A stretch of DNA of 64,000 nucleotides from Diphasiastrum complanatum (Eukaryota > Streptophyta > Lycopodiopsida > Lycopodiales > Lycopodiaceae), in contig CM055092.1 in NCBI GenBank assembly GCA_029204225.1, positions 11,460,571-11,524,570 of the forward strand, given 5' to 3'. Numbering within the stretch: position 1 is the stretch's first letter; the number at the start of each line of letters is the position of its first letter. Positions 48,197 to 58,775 of the stretch are shown piece after piece. The notes beneath the pieces were generated by a model. It did not search any database. It saw nothing but the letters and a program-made list of their open reading frames with translations, and was not told where the DNA came from. The translations under genes were made by a program, and so were the position numbers.

Positions 48197-48269
48197 TTGA
48201 ATAAGAGAAATTCTCTAGAGATTGTGTGCACAATCGTATTCAATATATATTCGGCCTCATATATGAATT

Positions 48270-49210
48270 ATTTTTATTCTGTTATCTGTAAGGAATTAAT
48301 GAATAAGTCTTTGGACCTCATAGACCCAATTGTCAAAGTTGGACTCAATTATTGGGTTCAATTGTACAAAAGCGACAATGTTCTAGGTGTTTTTGTGCTT
48401 ACTCAATTTTTTTGTGACTTGCTTAAGGACGAGCAATCAGCTTCATCATGGTTACGACCCATGCCAAGCGATACCGAAATTTTTGTTGTACCATATTGTC
48501 AAAAGTATGTATTGTTTAATTTGAATTGTATGTATTGTTTTATTATATGCTTTATTTGTATTTTTTTCATTTACGTATCATTGACTATTCGGTTGATTGC
48601 AGTCATCACAGGTCTGTACATATTATATCACTAAGAGTGGATGAAGCCGGTTTGTGCAATCCAAGGGTGCTATGAATGAGCTCTTTGAGATCAACACACC
48701 TCAATGTCGACATTGAGATGTACAAAAGCATGATCATATATTTTCCAATGAAGGCCCTGTGTGTAGCAAAGCACATAGAGATAATAGACGCACAGGTAAC
48801 CAATTTTTCAATTACTTTTTTCGTGATATAAAAAAAATGTGAAACTAACATTCTGTATTTTGATTCTCAATCCTCTCAGCAAGTTGACTTGTATGCCATT
48901 AAAAATGTAAAATGCTTTATGGAATGGTTCGTCAGCCAAGGTGAAAATGTCGATATACGTCAGGTAATTTGAGGTTGGATGTGCATTGATTTTATTTATA
49001 TGATTTTTTGTTTTTATGTAATCGTCTAACTTGTCTATTGTTGATGATTTGTAGTTTACTTGTCCAAAATTCACACAAAATGACATATTTGAATTTCGAC
49101 GAGATGATTAAGATTTTTCTCTCTAAAGCAACATCGGTGACAATGGAACAAGAAGCTGGGGAGCTTGCACTTGAAAGAGCTCATGGAAAAGAAATTTATA
49201 TAGAAAAATA
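48270..49210 (+). pseudogene. Unrecognised coding remnant with possible introns
   Basis: Coding-like plus-strand segment at about 48275-48500 (DLIDPIVKVGLNYWVQLYKS, DLLKDEQSASSWLRPMPSD, IFVVPYCQ) ends at a possible donor GTATGT. Further coding-like pieces follow bounded by TTGCAG, CACAG/GTAACC, CTCAG/CAAG (VDLYAIKNVKCFMEWFVSQG) and CAG/GTAATT. Stops occur within some pieces. The layout suggests an old multi-exon transposon or host gene. A Ulp1-type protease resemblance was considered but lacks the His-Asp-Cys signature. Confidence 0.3.
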
Positions 49211-49459
49211 GATAGATGGTCTTATTGAAAGGCCAATACAAAAATATATACTTCAAAAATTTACATTCAATGTGTACATCTTCTTGCCTTGCTCTAATCT
49301 GCATTAACATTGCAAATAGTCTATCAATAAATCATTGTTGATCAATAACAGGATAACGATTACATAACAGACTATTTTAATACAAAAACGTATCATTCTT
49401 CCATTTACTCGAAAACCATAGCTTTGAGGTATGTCAAATTGGAGCATTGTAAGTTCTGA

Positions 49460-50640
49460 TCATATATATTTTAGACTCCAGTCCTCCTCCACTTCAATTG
49501 CCGCAATAACAACCTCATTTTGCTTCACCTCTATTTGCATTTGCTCTTGATGGTTCACTGTAAAGTCTTGATCTAATGCTTTCCATTCATTATTAACTCT
49601 AATCCATCTTCTATAATAAAACATAAAAGAAAGCATTTGTTTTTCTATATGATATCGAAATATCATGGATGATTTTTAGCTCTACATTGAATGCTGCCAT
49701 CAGTTTTCACATTCCAATGATCATCAAGGAGTTTTGATTTCATTTCATCAGTTAAATCCTTAGCAATGAACATTGTAGTTGTTTTACGAACATTACATCT
49801 AGCAAAAAAATCTACAAAAGGTGCAAATGGTAAATACCAATATAGTCTATTGGTTTTTGAACCTGTGCTACATTTCATATAGTTTTAAATGTCCATAAAA
49901 AACTTCGATCTAAAACTTTCTGCTATGGTAGAATCGGGGGGAACCCATTCCTCACTTAAAAAATGTGGTAGAGGTAGAGTTTCTAGTTTGCCATTCAAAC
50001 CATTTTTGCATGGTATGTAAAGAGAATCATAAAAAAAAATGCCAGAATCCAAAAGTGACTTTAAAGGATGATGCTTATACTAGAGTAAACCGATATAAGA
50101 ATGAATGACATCTATGATGTCTGCAAGTGATTGTATTGGTTGCCATTCGCTTATGCTCGATGGATACAAGTCTGCAAAAGACAATATTCTATTTTAACAC
50201 AAATATATCACAATAATGAATGTGGATCATTAACATAGAAAAACCAGCTTAAGTTGCATCACATATAATTGCATTTGAGTCGATCTACGGGATTGACATC
50301 CACCACCATAACTTCATTGTGCATATACACATGTTGAATCAAAACTTCTGAAATGGATTGACCTCCCTTTGAAACTTTGAACTCTAAAATTCTTCCTTTC
50401 CAAAAGTTTCTGTAATCCATATTTGATCTCTTTCTTTTGCAAAATGCACCTTTTGATGAGGGATGCATGACAACCCATTGAAACTTTCTATATGTGCATG
50501 GTATGCATAACCCTTCAGAATGCCTTTCATTACAAACAGTGACCGAATTGATTGCACTACATGGTCTTCAATTGCAAGCGGCCATTGCATAATAGTGCAA
50601 GATACAAAACGATTGATAATGAACATGCAAGAAACAAAAC
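49460..50640 (-). pseudogene. Unrecognised decayed coding region
   Basis: Minus-strand frames in series: 50626-50384, 50468-50259, about 50175-49900 (PSSISEWQPIQSLADIIDVI, then LPLPHFLSEEWVPPDSTIAE), 49878-49663 (SGSKTNRLYWYLPFAPFVDF-like; KTTTMFIAKDLTDEMKSKLL), 49666-49460. Stops and shifts separate them, but composition is coding-like. It faces the remnant at 48270-49210 tail to tail. No family recognised. Confidence 0.3.
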
Positions 50641-51420
50641 AATTGATAATGTTGAACCATCCATGAAAGTTAGTTTAACTTCAGTTAGTTAAACTCGGAC
50701 AGTCTTTTGCCGACGGGCAACAATATATTATCCAATCACATATCTAGACTCTGCCCGGCGGGAGTTTTGAACTGGCTAAAAATATGCCTGGGAAATTGTA
50801 AAAAAAATTTGTCCGGCAAACACCGTTACGGTCCTGCACACATGTAAAAATATTATAGGGACATGTGGACGTCGAATAGTTGAAAAGTAAAAAAAAGTAT
50901 CTTTTCAAAGGGCCCTTATAGCACTTGGACCTCCCCTAATGCAATCTAGTCTCTCTTTTTCTCTCTTCTAACAAATCTAGCACATAGAATTGATGATATC
51001 TTGATCACACTTGATCAATCTACAATATAGTGAACTTTGAACTCAAATATGACCACACTCTTGAAAAGATTATAACCTTTTAACCAAAAGATGCTCTCAA
51101 ATTTTGAGTTTTCACAAAAATGCAAAATATTGAATCAATCAAAAACTATATGCAACAGTCATAATCTTGATACATCTACTAATAGAATGCAGCATCCACA
51201 ATCATGAGAAAATTTTGTCTCCACATTCCAGTATTTGAATTCAAAACTCGGCCTACTCCAAGTGATTTTACCTAAATTGAAGTTAGGATCACAAAGATCC
51301 ACTTTCTACACACGAAACTCCTTGATTTGAGATACAAACCACTCCAACTCCACATAGAATTGATGGTGCCCTCGAATACACCTCTAGATTTGGAAAATCC
51401 AGAAACTTTAGCCTGAAGCC
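50641..51420. other. Leader-like DNA of minus-strand copia element
   Basis: No open domain. The right end abuts the primer site at 51422. Includes a GC-rich patch with GCCGACGGGC and GCCCGGCGGG (about 50710-50765). Confidence 0.4.
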
Positions 51421-51421
51421 T

Positions 51422-51433
51422 GCTCTGATACCA
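51422..51433 (-). promoter_or_regulatory. Primer-binding site, tRNA-iMet
   Basis: TGGTATCAGAGC on the minus strand, adjoining the LTR. Confidence 0.88.
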
Positions 51434-52550
<1,117 letters not shown>

Positions 52551-52800
52551 AGATCTACTAAAGTTTTGAGCTACACAAGCAAAAACTCCAAGAAAGCATC
52601 ACAAATTGGTTATCATGGACATCCTTCCATAAAATCCTGGAGAAAGTCGAGAAACGCAGACCTTAATGACATACAAATGAAAACTGAGTTTTCACCCACT
52701 TGGAACCTTGTTCTCCACCTGGATGAGAAATCCAATAGATCGGCACCAAAGATCCGATGAAAGCTTCACCACTCCAAGTTCTCTGATCTTTGTAAGCCTT

Positions 52801-52812
52801 GCTCTGATACCA
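52801..52812 (-). promoter_or_regulatory. Primer-binding site, tRNA-iMet
   Basis: TGGTATCAGAGC on the minus strand, one base from the next LTR. Confidence 0.88.
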
Positions 52813-52813
52813 A

Positions 52814-53264
52814 TGTAAGGAAAAGCTCCTCAAGATCCTACTTAGAAATCAAAACACAAGAGAACACATTGTGGAGCAAAACCACCCAAACAGCCTCACC
52901 CCCGAACCACGAGATAGGAGACAAGTGTAGAGAGAGATAAACTGACAATGAATCACCAAAACATGAATGGAGATGGGTGAGTTTCCACTAGAATACATAC
53001 CCCCAAAGCCCCCCTATGCATAGGCCCATGCATAGGCCTAAACTCCCCAAAAGCACTTTTCATTGTTATTGATACTCTTCGCATGCATTAACAATCCTAA
53101 ACCCATGTACTAACTCCACTTACTGTGTCTAGGCCCTCACAAGGTTATTAATTACATTATTGGCCTCCTTGTCTGGAATAATGAAGCGTAACCAATAATC
53201 TTGAGTACTGGAGTACCGTGTCTGGGATTATGTCAAATTCTATATGTAGGACGTGGACGTAACA
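52814..53264 (-). repeat. Copia LTR (family of 47726)
   Basis: 451 bp, TGTTACGTCC...TTCCTTACA on the minus strand. Contains CCTATGCATAGGCCCATGCATAGG, an imperfect duplication of a palindrome, near 53015-53040. Confidence 0.6.
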
Positions 53265-53320
53265 GTTGGTGCAAGCATGATATCTCTTTTTATGCTACTA
53301 AATTTTTTCTTTAAATAGAC

Positions 53321-53872
53321 CTATTTGCTCCACAAATATGCTTCTTGGTTTCCAATGGGGCACATCATAGAGTAGATGAATGAAAAACTGCCAAAAACAA
53401 GTGTAGAGGGACAAATCATATGTAAATGGGATGACATTTGCAAGAGGATGTGATTAAAACATATGTTTTTGGATCTACTTTCAGACACTAATTTTTCCGT
53501 TTTGGAGAAAAATACAATATACTTGTAGCATGATCGATAATTTTCTAATTCATGAATAACATTTGGCAATATCAAATTTAAAGTATATTGCAATGTAGGC
53601 ATGTGCAAGTTGCCATCATCGTGCCAGAAAAATTGATTTAATATTATCCACATGTGATTGTGGTGTGGTAGCATCGTTCCATCAAGAAAGTCAAAGCAGT
53701 GCAGGAGGAGACGAAATTGCAATTTATGACATAAGGGAATGGTCTTTCTAGTAATCGATATTGGCGGGTTAGCCATTTTAGAAGCTATGATGAGCCCGCT
53801 AGCGCAAGACGTGCATTTGAGCATTGCCCCCAACCACCCTTGAAGGTCTTCCAAAAACCCTTCCCTATACAT
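53321..53872 (-). CDS. Hypothetical protein, 183 aa
   Basis: Open frame from the ATG at 53872 (MYREGFLEDLQGWLGAMLKC). Rich in His, Leu, Phe and Ser, with no recognised domain or signal peptide. The long open frame in AT-rich DNA is mildly suggestive of coding, but there are no supporting exons, and it lies directly beside an LTR. Could be transposon-derived or chance. Confidence 0.25.
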   Translation of the reverse strand: MYREGFLEDLQGWLGAMLKCTSCASGLIIASKMANPPISITRKTIPLCHKLQFRLLLHCFDFLDGTMLPHHNHMWIILNQFFWHDDGNLHMPTLQYTLNLILPNVIHELENYRSCYKYIVFFSKTEKLVSESRSKNICFNHILLQMSSHLHMICPSTLVFGSFSFIYSMMCPIGNQEAYLWSK

Positions 53873-54460
53873 AGATGAATAAATACATGAGAAACCAACA
53901 ATCAAACAATTATAGATATTAACTACCAAATACACTCATTGTATTTTGAATAAAATTCAATAAGTTAAGGCAAAACATAACTTCAAAAATTCGTTGACCA
54001 TTGTTAAGGTATATAATAAGGCTATATAAAAAGAAATAAGTAAATACATAAACTAACAAACAAATAAATATCTAGATTATACTAGATCAACTAGCAATTA
54101 TACTCATTGTATTTTAAATAAAATTCAAAAAGTTACAACAAGACGTACCTAGAATTTTTCCTCTAAACCAGTACTATAGGTTTTCCAAAAAGAGTATCCT
54201 TTTGATCTAAGTAAACAAATAAGACAAGATAGTTAAAAAGATAATTAGAATCAACCCTACTAAACATCGATATGCTCACTATAGTTTAGGTAAAGTCTGA
54301 AAAGTCATGACAAGTTTGTCGAGCATGATGTAACTTCCACTATTACGTCAACCACCATTGAAAGTCTCTAGAAATAATTCTCCGCTTCATAAAATACATA
54401 AGCAAATATGATATACAACCAAACACCTGATAAACATAATATAGACTTAATAGACAAAAA
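53873..54460. repeat. Diverged ~170-bp tandem repeat
   Basis: ACTCATTGTATTTTGAATAA followed by AATTCAATAAGTTA (53934-53967) recurs as ACTCATTGTATTTTAAATAA and AATTCAAAAAGTTA (about 54103-54136), with similar AACAAATAAATA flanks. A third weaker copy may follow near 54210-54440. Confidence 0.5.
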
Positions 54461-55629
54461 TAAAGAAATAATAGGACCAAAGTAGTGATATGCTCATAAT
54501 GTGTGTCTACTCAAATCTTACACGAATCAAATGGTCTAGATTGAGTTCAGGGCCCACAACTATAGAGGACATAATTATGGGATCTCATTTTATTTATTCA
54601 AATTTGTTGGAATGTAATTTTCAACCCTCAAAATGTGGAGCTCTTATGGATGGAATATTGAAAATAAATAGGCATAGTAGATGAAATTTAAAATCTACTC
54701 ACAAATGGAATCATTGACAGAATCATAAAAATCATGTTTGTAATAATTGACAAAGTGGAATCATTGACAAAATTGTTGACCTCAGCTCCACAAGAGAACT
54801 TGACACTATATTCATAGAATGCGACATGTTAGGAACATCATAATCACAAAAAGGCAAATCTAGTCTATACCACCCAGCCAACACAGTCTTTTATAGAATG
54901 CCCCTTCTAGCCCAATGTGGGTTTGCAAGCGGTAGGGCATTTCTAACTATCACTTCCCATACATGCTACATACATGAGGCTTCTGTTGCATGAGGAGTCC
55001 CAATCAATTGTTGTAGGGCTGCATGACTCCCAACTAACATGCATGTGACTTTGGGGAATGCTGGCCCACATACCTATGCCTAGTATGCATGCATGCCTCT
55101 GACCCACACTGTCCTTTGGCCTACGGTGGTTTTGATGCACCTAGTAATGCTATTGAGTTCGATTCAGTTACGGTCTCGTAACAAAACACCCATTATGTAG
55201 TCCATAGTATTTATTTAATCAAGTTTTTACCTTTTTCTCCATGTTCGGTGTTGGGGAAAGGCCATCTGAGGGCCTTCCGCACTAGGAGGGTTCCCGAGGT
55301 TACAAACTAAGCATCGTGGAAGGCTCGAGGCCATATGGGGGGGGGCTCTTTGAGGTACTTCCGCCTTGGGAGGGCACATTGCCCAATGGCATGTGCTCAA
55401 GTAGGTGGAAAGCCCGAGGGGAAGAGGGCCTTCCCCTCTATAATGAGCAAGTGTTGAGCAAGTGCGACCAGAAAGATTGCCGAAGAGAGAACATAACAAC
55501 ATTTTGAAATGATGGAGAGATAAAGTCAAATGCATATTATGCATCACAACAAAAGGAAAGCTGAGCACCTAGAATTAAGTTCTTAAAGGTGCTAGCAAAA
55601 AAGGAAACAAAAATGGAGTTTAAATTAGG
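54461..55629. other. No recognised gene; GC-rich block
   Basis: 55240-55450 is a GC-rich block (GAGGGCCTTCCGC, GGAAGGCTCGAGG) that may be LTR or transposon end sequence. The rest is unrecognised. Confidence 0.4.
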
Positions 55630-55638
55630 TGAGTGAGT

Positions 55639-55681
<43 letters not shown>
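55630..55681. repeat. (GTGA)n-(GA)n microsatellite
   Basis: GTGAGTGAGTGAGTGA passing into pure GA, about 300 bp before the small-protein ATG. Confidence 0.95.
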
Positions 55682-55685
<4 letters not shown>

Positions 55686-55984
55686 ATGGTGCGAGGATGG
55701 TAAGGTGGAGCCCAGAGTGAGCTATGCGAAGTCCTTTGAGTGTGTAGGGTTGTGCAAGGAAGGTGACACTACAACATCATCACCCACTTTTTCCCTGCTT
55801 TCTCTCTTTCGCCTTTGTTCTTCCCATCACTGTGTATTTGATTGTTGTCTGTAATTGCGTTCATGCCCAGCAGCAGCAACAGCAGCTACCTCGTTTTTTT
55901 GTACGATCGAAAAATTTCTGGCATGTCTTTTGTGAAATTGACTCTTTCTTGATTTGATCGGGGCCAGGAAAGCCAGTATTGGCC

Positions 55985-56188
55985 ATGGGGTTTGCGGTTG
56001 TTCTTTATCCAGTTCCAATTATTTTCTTGATTGTAATATGTGTGCTTTGCTATCTTTGGGGCAAGCAGATCGGGCGGAGAGAGGCCGCATGCGCGCGCGG
56101 ACCTCCCCCGCCAGTTTTTCCTGTCATTCCTCCGGGAGTTCAACCGCCATTTACTCCTCCGCAGGATGACAAGCAGCGCCGTCAATAG
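55985..56188 (+). CDS. Probable small single-pass membrane protein, 67 aa
   Basis: ATG in near-ideal plant/Kozak context (GGCCATGGG). Residues about 4-26 form a strongly hydrophobic segment (VVLYPVPIIFLIVICVLCYL), followed by basic GKQIGRREAA and a proline-rich tail (RGPPPPVFPVIPPG...FTPPQD) ending KQRRQ. This suggests an N-terminal anchor with a cytosolic Pro-rich tail; the function is unknown. A frame starting upstream at about 55763 could encode a separate secreted-type peptide and stops at 55957. A splice acceptor GGCCAG at about 55970 is possible, so a 5' exon may exist. The (GA)n tract upstream fits a plant promoter or leader. Confidence 0.45.
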   Translation: MGFAVVLYPVPIIFLIVICVLCYLWGKQIGRREAACARGPPPPVFPVIPPGVQPPFTPPQDDKQRRQ

Positions 56189-56195
56189 AGTTAAA

Positions 56196-56650
56196 CTCGG
56201 GATATGAGGACACAATTTGCAGCTATACAAAAAGTAACTCGTATGTGGTTAAGTTTGTTTACGAATATCGATCCGCTATAAGGCTTTTTTAGTAAGCAGT
56301 TCCTCACGTGAGGGTTTTTTACTTATCACAGTGAAGCTTTTATCGTGTTCAAACTGGGCAAATGAGCACAAGATTTGCAGTTATACAATAATAACTTGGA
56401 CGGCATTTACTTTATATATGATTTCCTATCAGATAGGCTTCTCAAATAGGCAGTTGCTCTTGCCTTATCATGTTCATTTTGTTACAAACTGGGCACATGA
56501 GCACATGATTTGCAGTTATGCAATTGTGTCTTGTATGTTTTTAGTTTATTTACGAATTTCAATCAACTCGCCTTGTCAAGTAAGCAGTTCCTCTTGTCAA
56601 AGATTCTCATTCATTACAATGAGTCCTTTATCATCTTTATTTTATTACAA
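56196..56650 (+). repeat. Three degenerate tandem repeats of 135-165 bp
   Basis: Units begin AAACT-GGG--ATGAG-ACA at 56196, 56350 and 56485. Each contains GATTTGCAG-TAT-CAA (or AATTTGCAG), then in units 1 and 3 TTTACGAAT, and AAGTAAGCAGTTCCTC or AAATAGGCAGTTGCTC. They start eight bases after the stop codon of the small gene. Confidence 0.8.
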
Positions 56651-56898
56651 TGGTCAGAGTTTCTTTTTAAGACAAAGAACTTAAGAAGCCTTCATCATCT
56701 TCCTTATATTACAAGGTAAGTCATCAGATTCAGAGAGATGTACACTTATAACTAGAACGTGACTCTGCATCTTTAAACAATGCTAGGCCTAGAATCAGCG
56801 CTGCCAATTGTTTTGTATCGAGTCATGTCAGAGCGCGTTGTTATTCTCTGCTAAAGTGTTTCTTTGATATTGTTTGATTATGTACTCTCGACGTAACT

Positions 56899-57123
56899 TT
56901 GAATATCAACAAATTTAGTGCTATCTGTTATGTGATTTTTACATCATGTGAGCTTGTAACTTTTGACTATGAAGATATAACTGACCTTATTGATTTTCTT
57001 GGAGTTCCATTTTCGCTTAATGATTGGAAACGAGAGCGAGATTTTTATGATTCGTTGATGAAGATCTGTCACTCGGTTGAAGGAAAATGGAGACCAAAAG
57101 ATACAAGGATCATTACCACATAA
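56899..57123 (+). other. Possible exon, unrecognised
   Basis: Open frame without a good ATG: VTFDYEDITDLIDFLGVPFS, then NDWKRERDFYDSLMKICHSV and GKWRPKDTRIITT, stop at 57121. Composition is coding-like (charged and hydrophobic alternation). It may be a terminal exon of the gene starting near 55985 or a fragment of another gene. Confidence 0.25.
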
Positions 57124-58199
57124 GGAACTCCATGGGCAACAGTAAAAGGTACGTGGCGATGAGCTTTAACTTAGTAGTTCTTAATCTTCATCATCGTGGG
57201 GCGTGAAATCCTGTACGGAATTAGGATCGTGAGACAATATCGCAATATGTACGGGACTACTTGACGGTATCTGTCACCTGATCGATCGAAATTCCACAAC
57301 AAATTCAATTCATCTTGAAAATAGCGTCAAAACCAGTTTAAACTTTAAGCCTTTATAGGAGAGGTACTAGGCTATCAACCATGAAAGCGACATTGACACG
57401 ATGTCATAATAAGGGCCCGGCAATGTTGTGAATCTTGAAGACAGAGATGATAGAGAAGACTAAAATCCATAAGAAGTCTCAAAACAGTGGGCCATAAAAT
57501 AATTCAGCTTCTAGGTGGTTGGGTAAATTTGGGGATATGAACTACAAGGGTTTTTGACATTTTGTTGGGTAGGCAACACTATTGAATATTGGCAAAGGTC
57601 TTGCAATCACTTAGGGAAGGTGTAAACAAACTACATCTAAACTTGAAAGTTGGTAGAGTTCATATTTTCAAGAGGATGCCACAAGTTGCCCATGTCCATT
57701 GGTATACACTTTAAACTTTTGATTTCTATGAGAGCACAAAGTCTATTCATGAGAGGTATTATCTCTTGTATGGCCTCATTTATGCTGTAGTTTTGAGTAC
57801 AATTACAATTCATTGCCTAAGTAGAGGAAAGAAACTTTTAATCAGAGGGCCTTTTATTGGAGGACTATATTATTACTGAGAGATATTGTATAGTCTTTGA
57901 CTTTTAAGAGACGATGTTGTCAACTAACATGCCCCATGTGAGACGTGATAACTCTTTTCTAGCATGCAACAATGTAAAGGCAAAAATATGCTCGTGATTT
58001 TAAGTTATCTTGTGACAAATCCAGTAAGTAATTAATATTGCAAATGTTGATAGATTCGTCTTTGTTCACACATGCAAGGCCCTTATCGTGATTTGTAGTC
58101 TATATGACTTGAAGAGGCAAGAACGTCATGTGATTTATCATATTGATAAGTGATTTAACCTATAATGGACAACATTTGCTATAACGGGTTGTAGCATCA
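57124..58199. other. No recognised gene
   Basis: Mixed-composition DNA without readable domains. Confidence 0.4.
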
Positions 58200-58583
58200 T
58201 AATGACCTTGAGTCCACTGACGGGCATCATAAGAGTATTCGAGCAGTAACTGTGGTCCAATCACAATTGTTTGATGTACAAATAGCATTCCTCAATGGAG
58301 TTATCGAGGAGGACATTTATACGATCTAGCCATAAGGCTATATCCTCAATGGTCAAGAAGACCAGGTATGCAATCTCCATAAACCTTTGTATGGTCTGAA
58401 ACAGTCTTCCAGAGCATGGTTTAATCGAATCAACACATTCTTGATCGATCATGGATTTTGAACCAAGTGCAGACTGTAATGTATAGTTCAAAGCTGTTAA
58501 TCAATTCTTTCCCATCTTCACACTCTATGTGGATGGTATGTTGATGTTTGGCAACAATATCAACCTGACAAAGTGTAATAAGG
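58200..58583 (+). pseudogene. Copia RT central part, plus strand
   Basis: DVQIAFLNGVIEEDIY, then GYILNGQEDQVCNLHKPLYG, LKQSSRAWFNRINTFLIDHG and TLYVDGMLMFGNNINL, with stops. RT active site reads YVDG instead of YVDD. It lies head-on to the minus-strand RT N-terminal half beside it. Confidence 0.82.
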
Positions 58584-58775
58584 CATCCCAAAGGGAGCCG
58601 GGAACCACGACTTGGCTTCCCAGCCTTCAACTCTTGCCATCCAAACCCACTTGACATACAAGCAGCCAACTTGCCAACAACGATCAGACTTAACCAACTT
58701 GAAGTTCCGAAAACCAACATTGAGATCCAACAGTTGGATGGAAGTGTGCTTGACACTGGACTAAAAGTTTCGAAG
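58584..58775. other. Unrelated insert at the RT inversion junction
   Basis: About 190 bp with no copia similarity separates the two opposed RT halves. Confidence 0.5.

Noticed and set aside
48500-49140. Ulp1-type cysteine protease
   Set aside because: Possible vague resemblance, but no His-Asp-Gln-Cys signature and several stops.
50700-50830. Transposon terminal repeat (GCCGACGGGC / GCCCGGCGGG)
   Set aside because: Motifs are not a proper inverted pair and no boundaries were seen.
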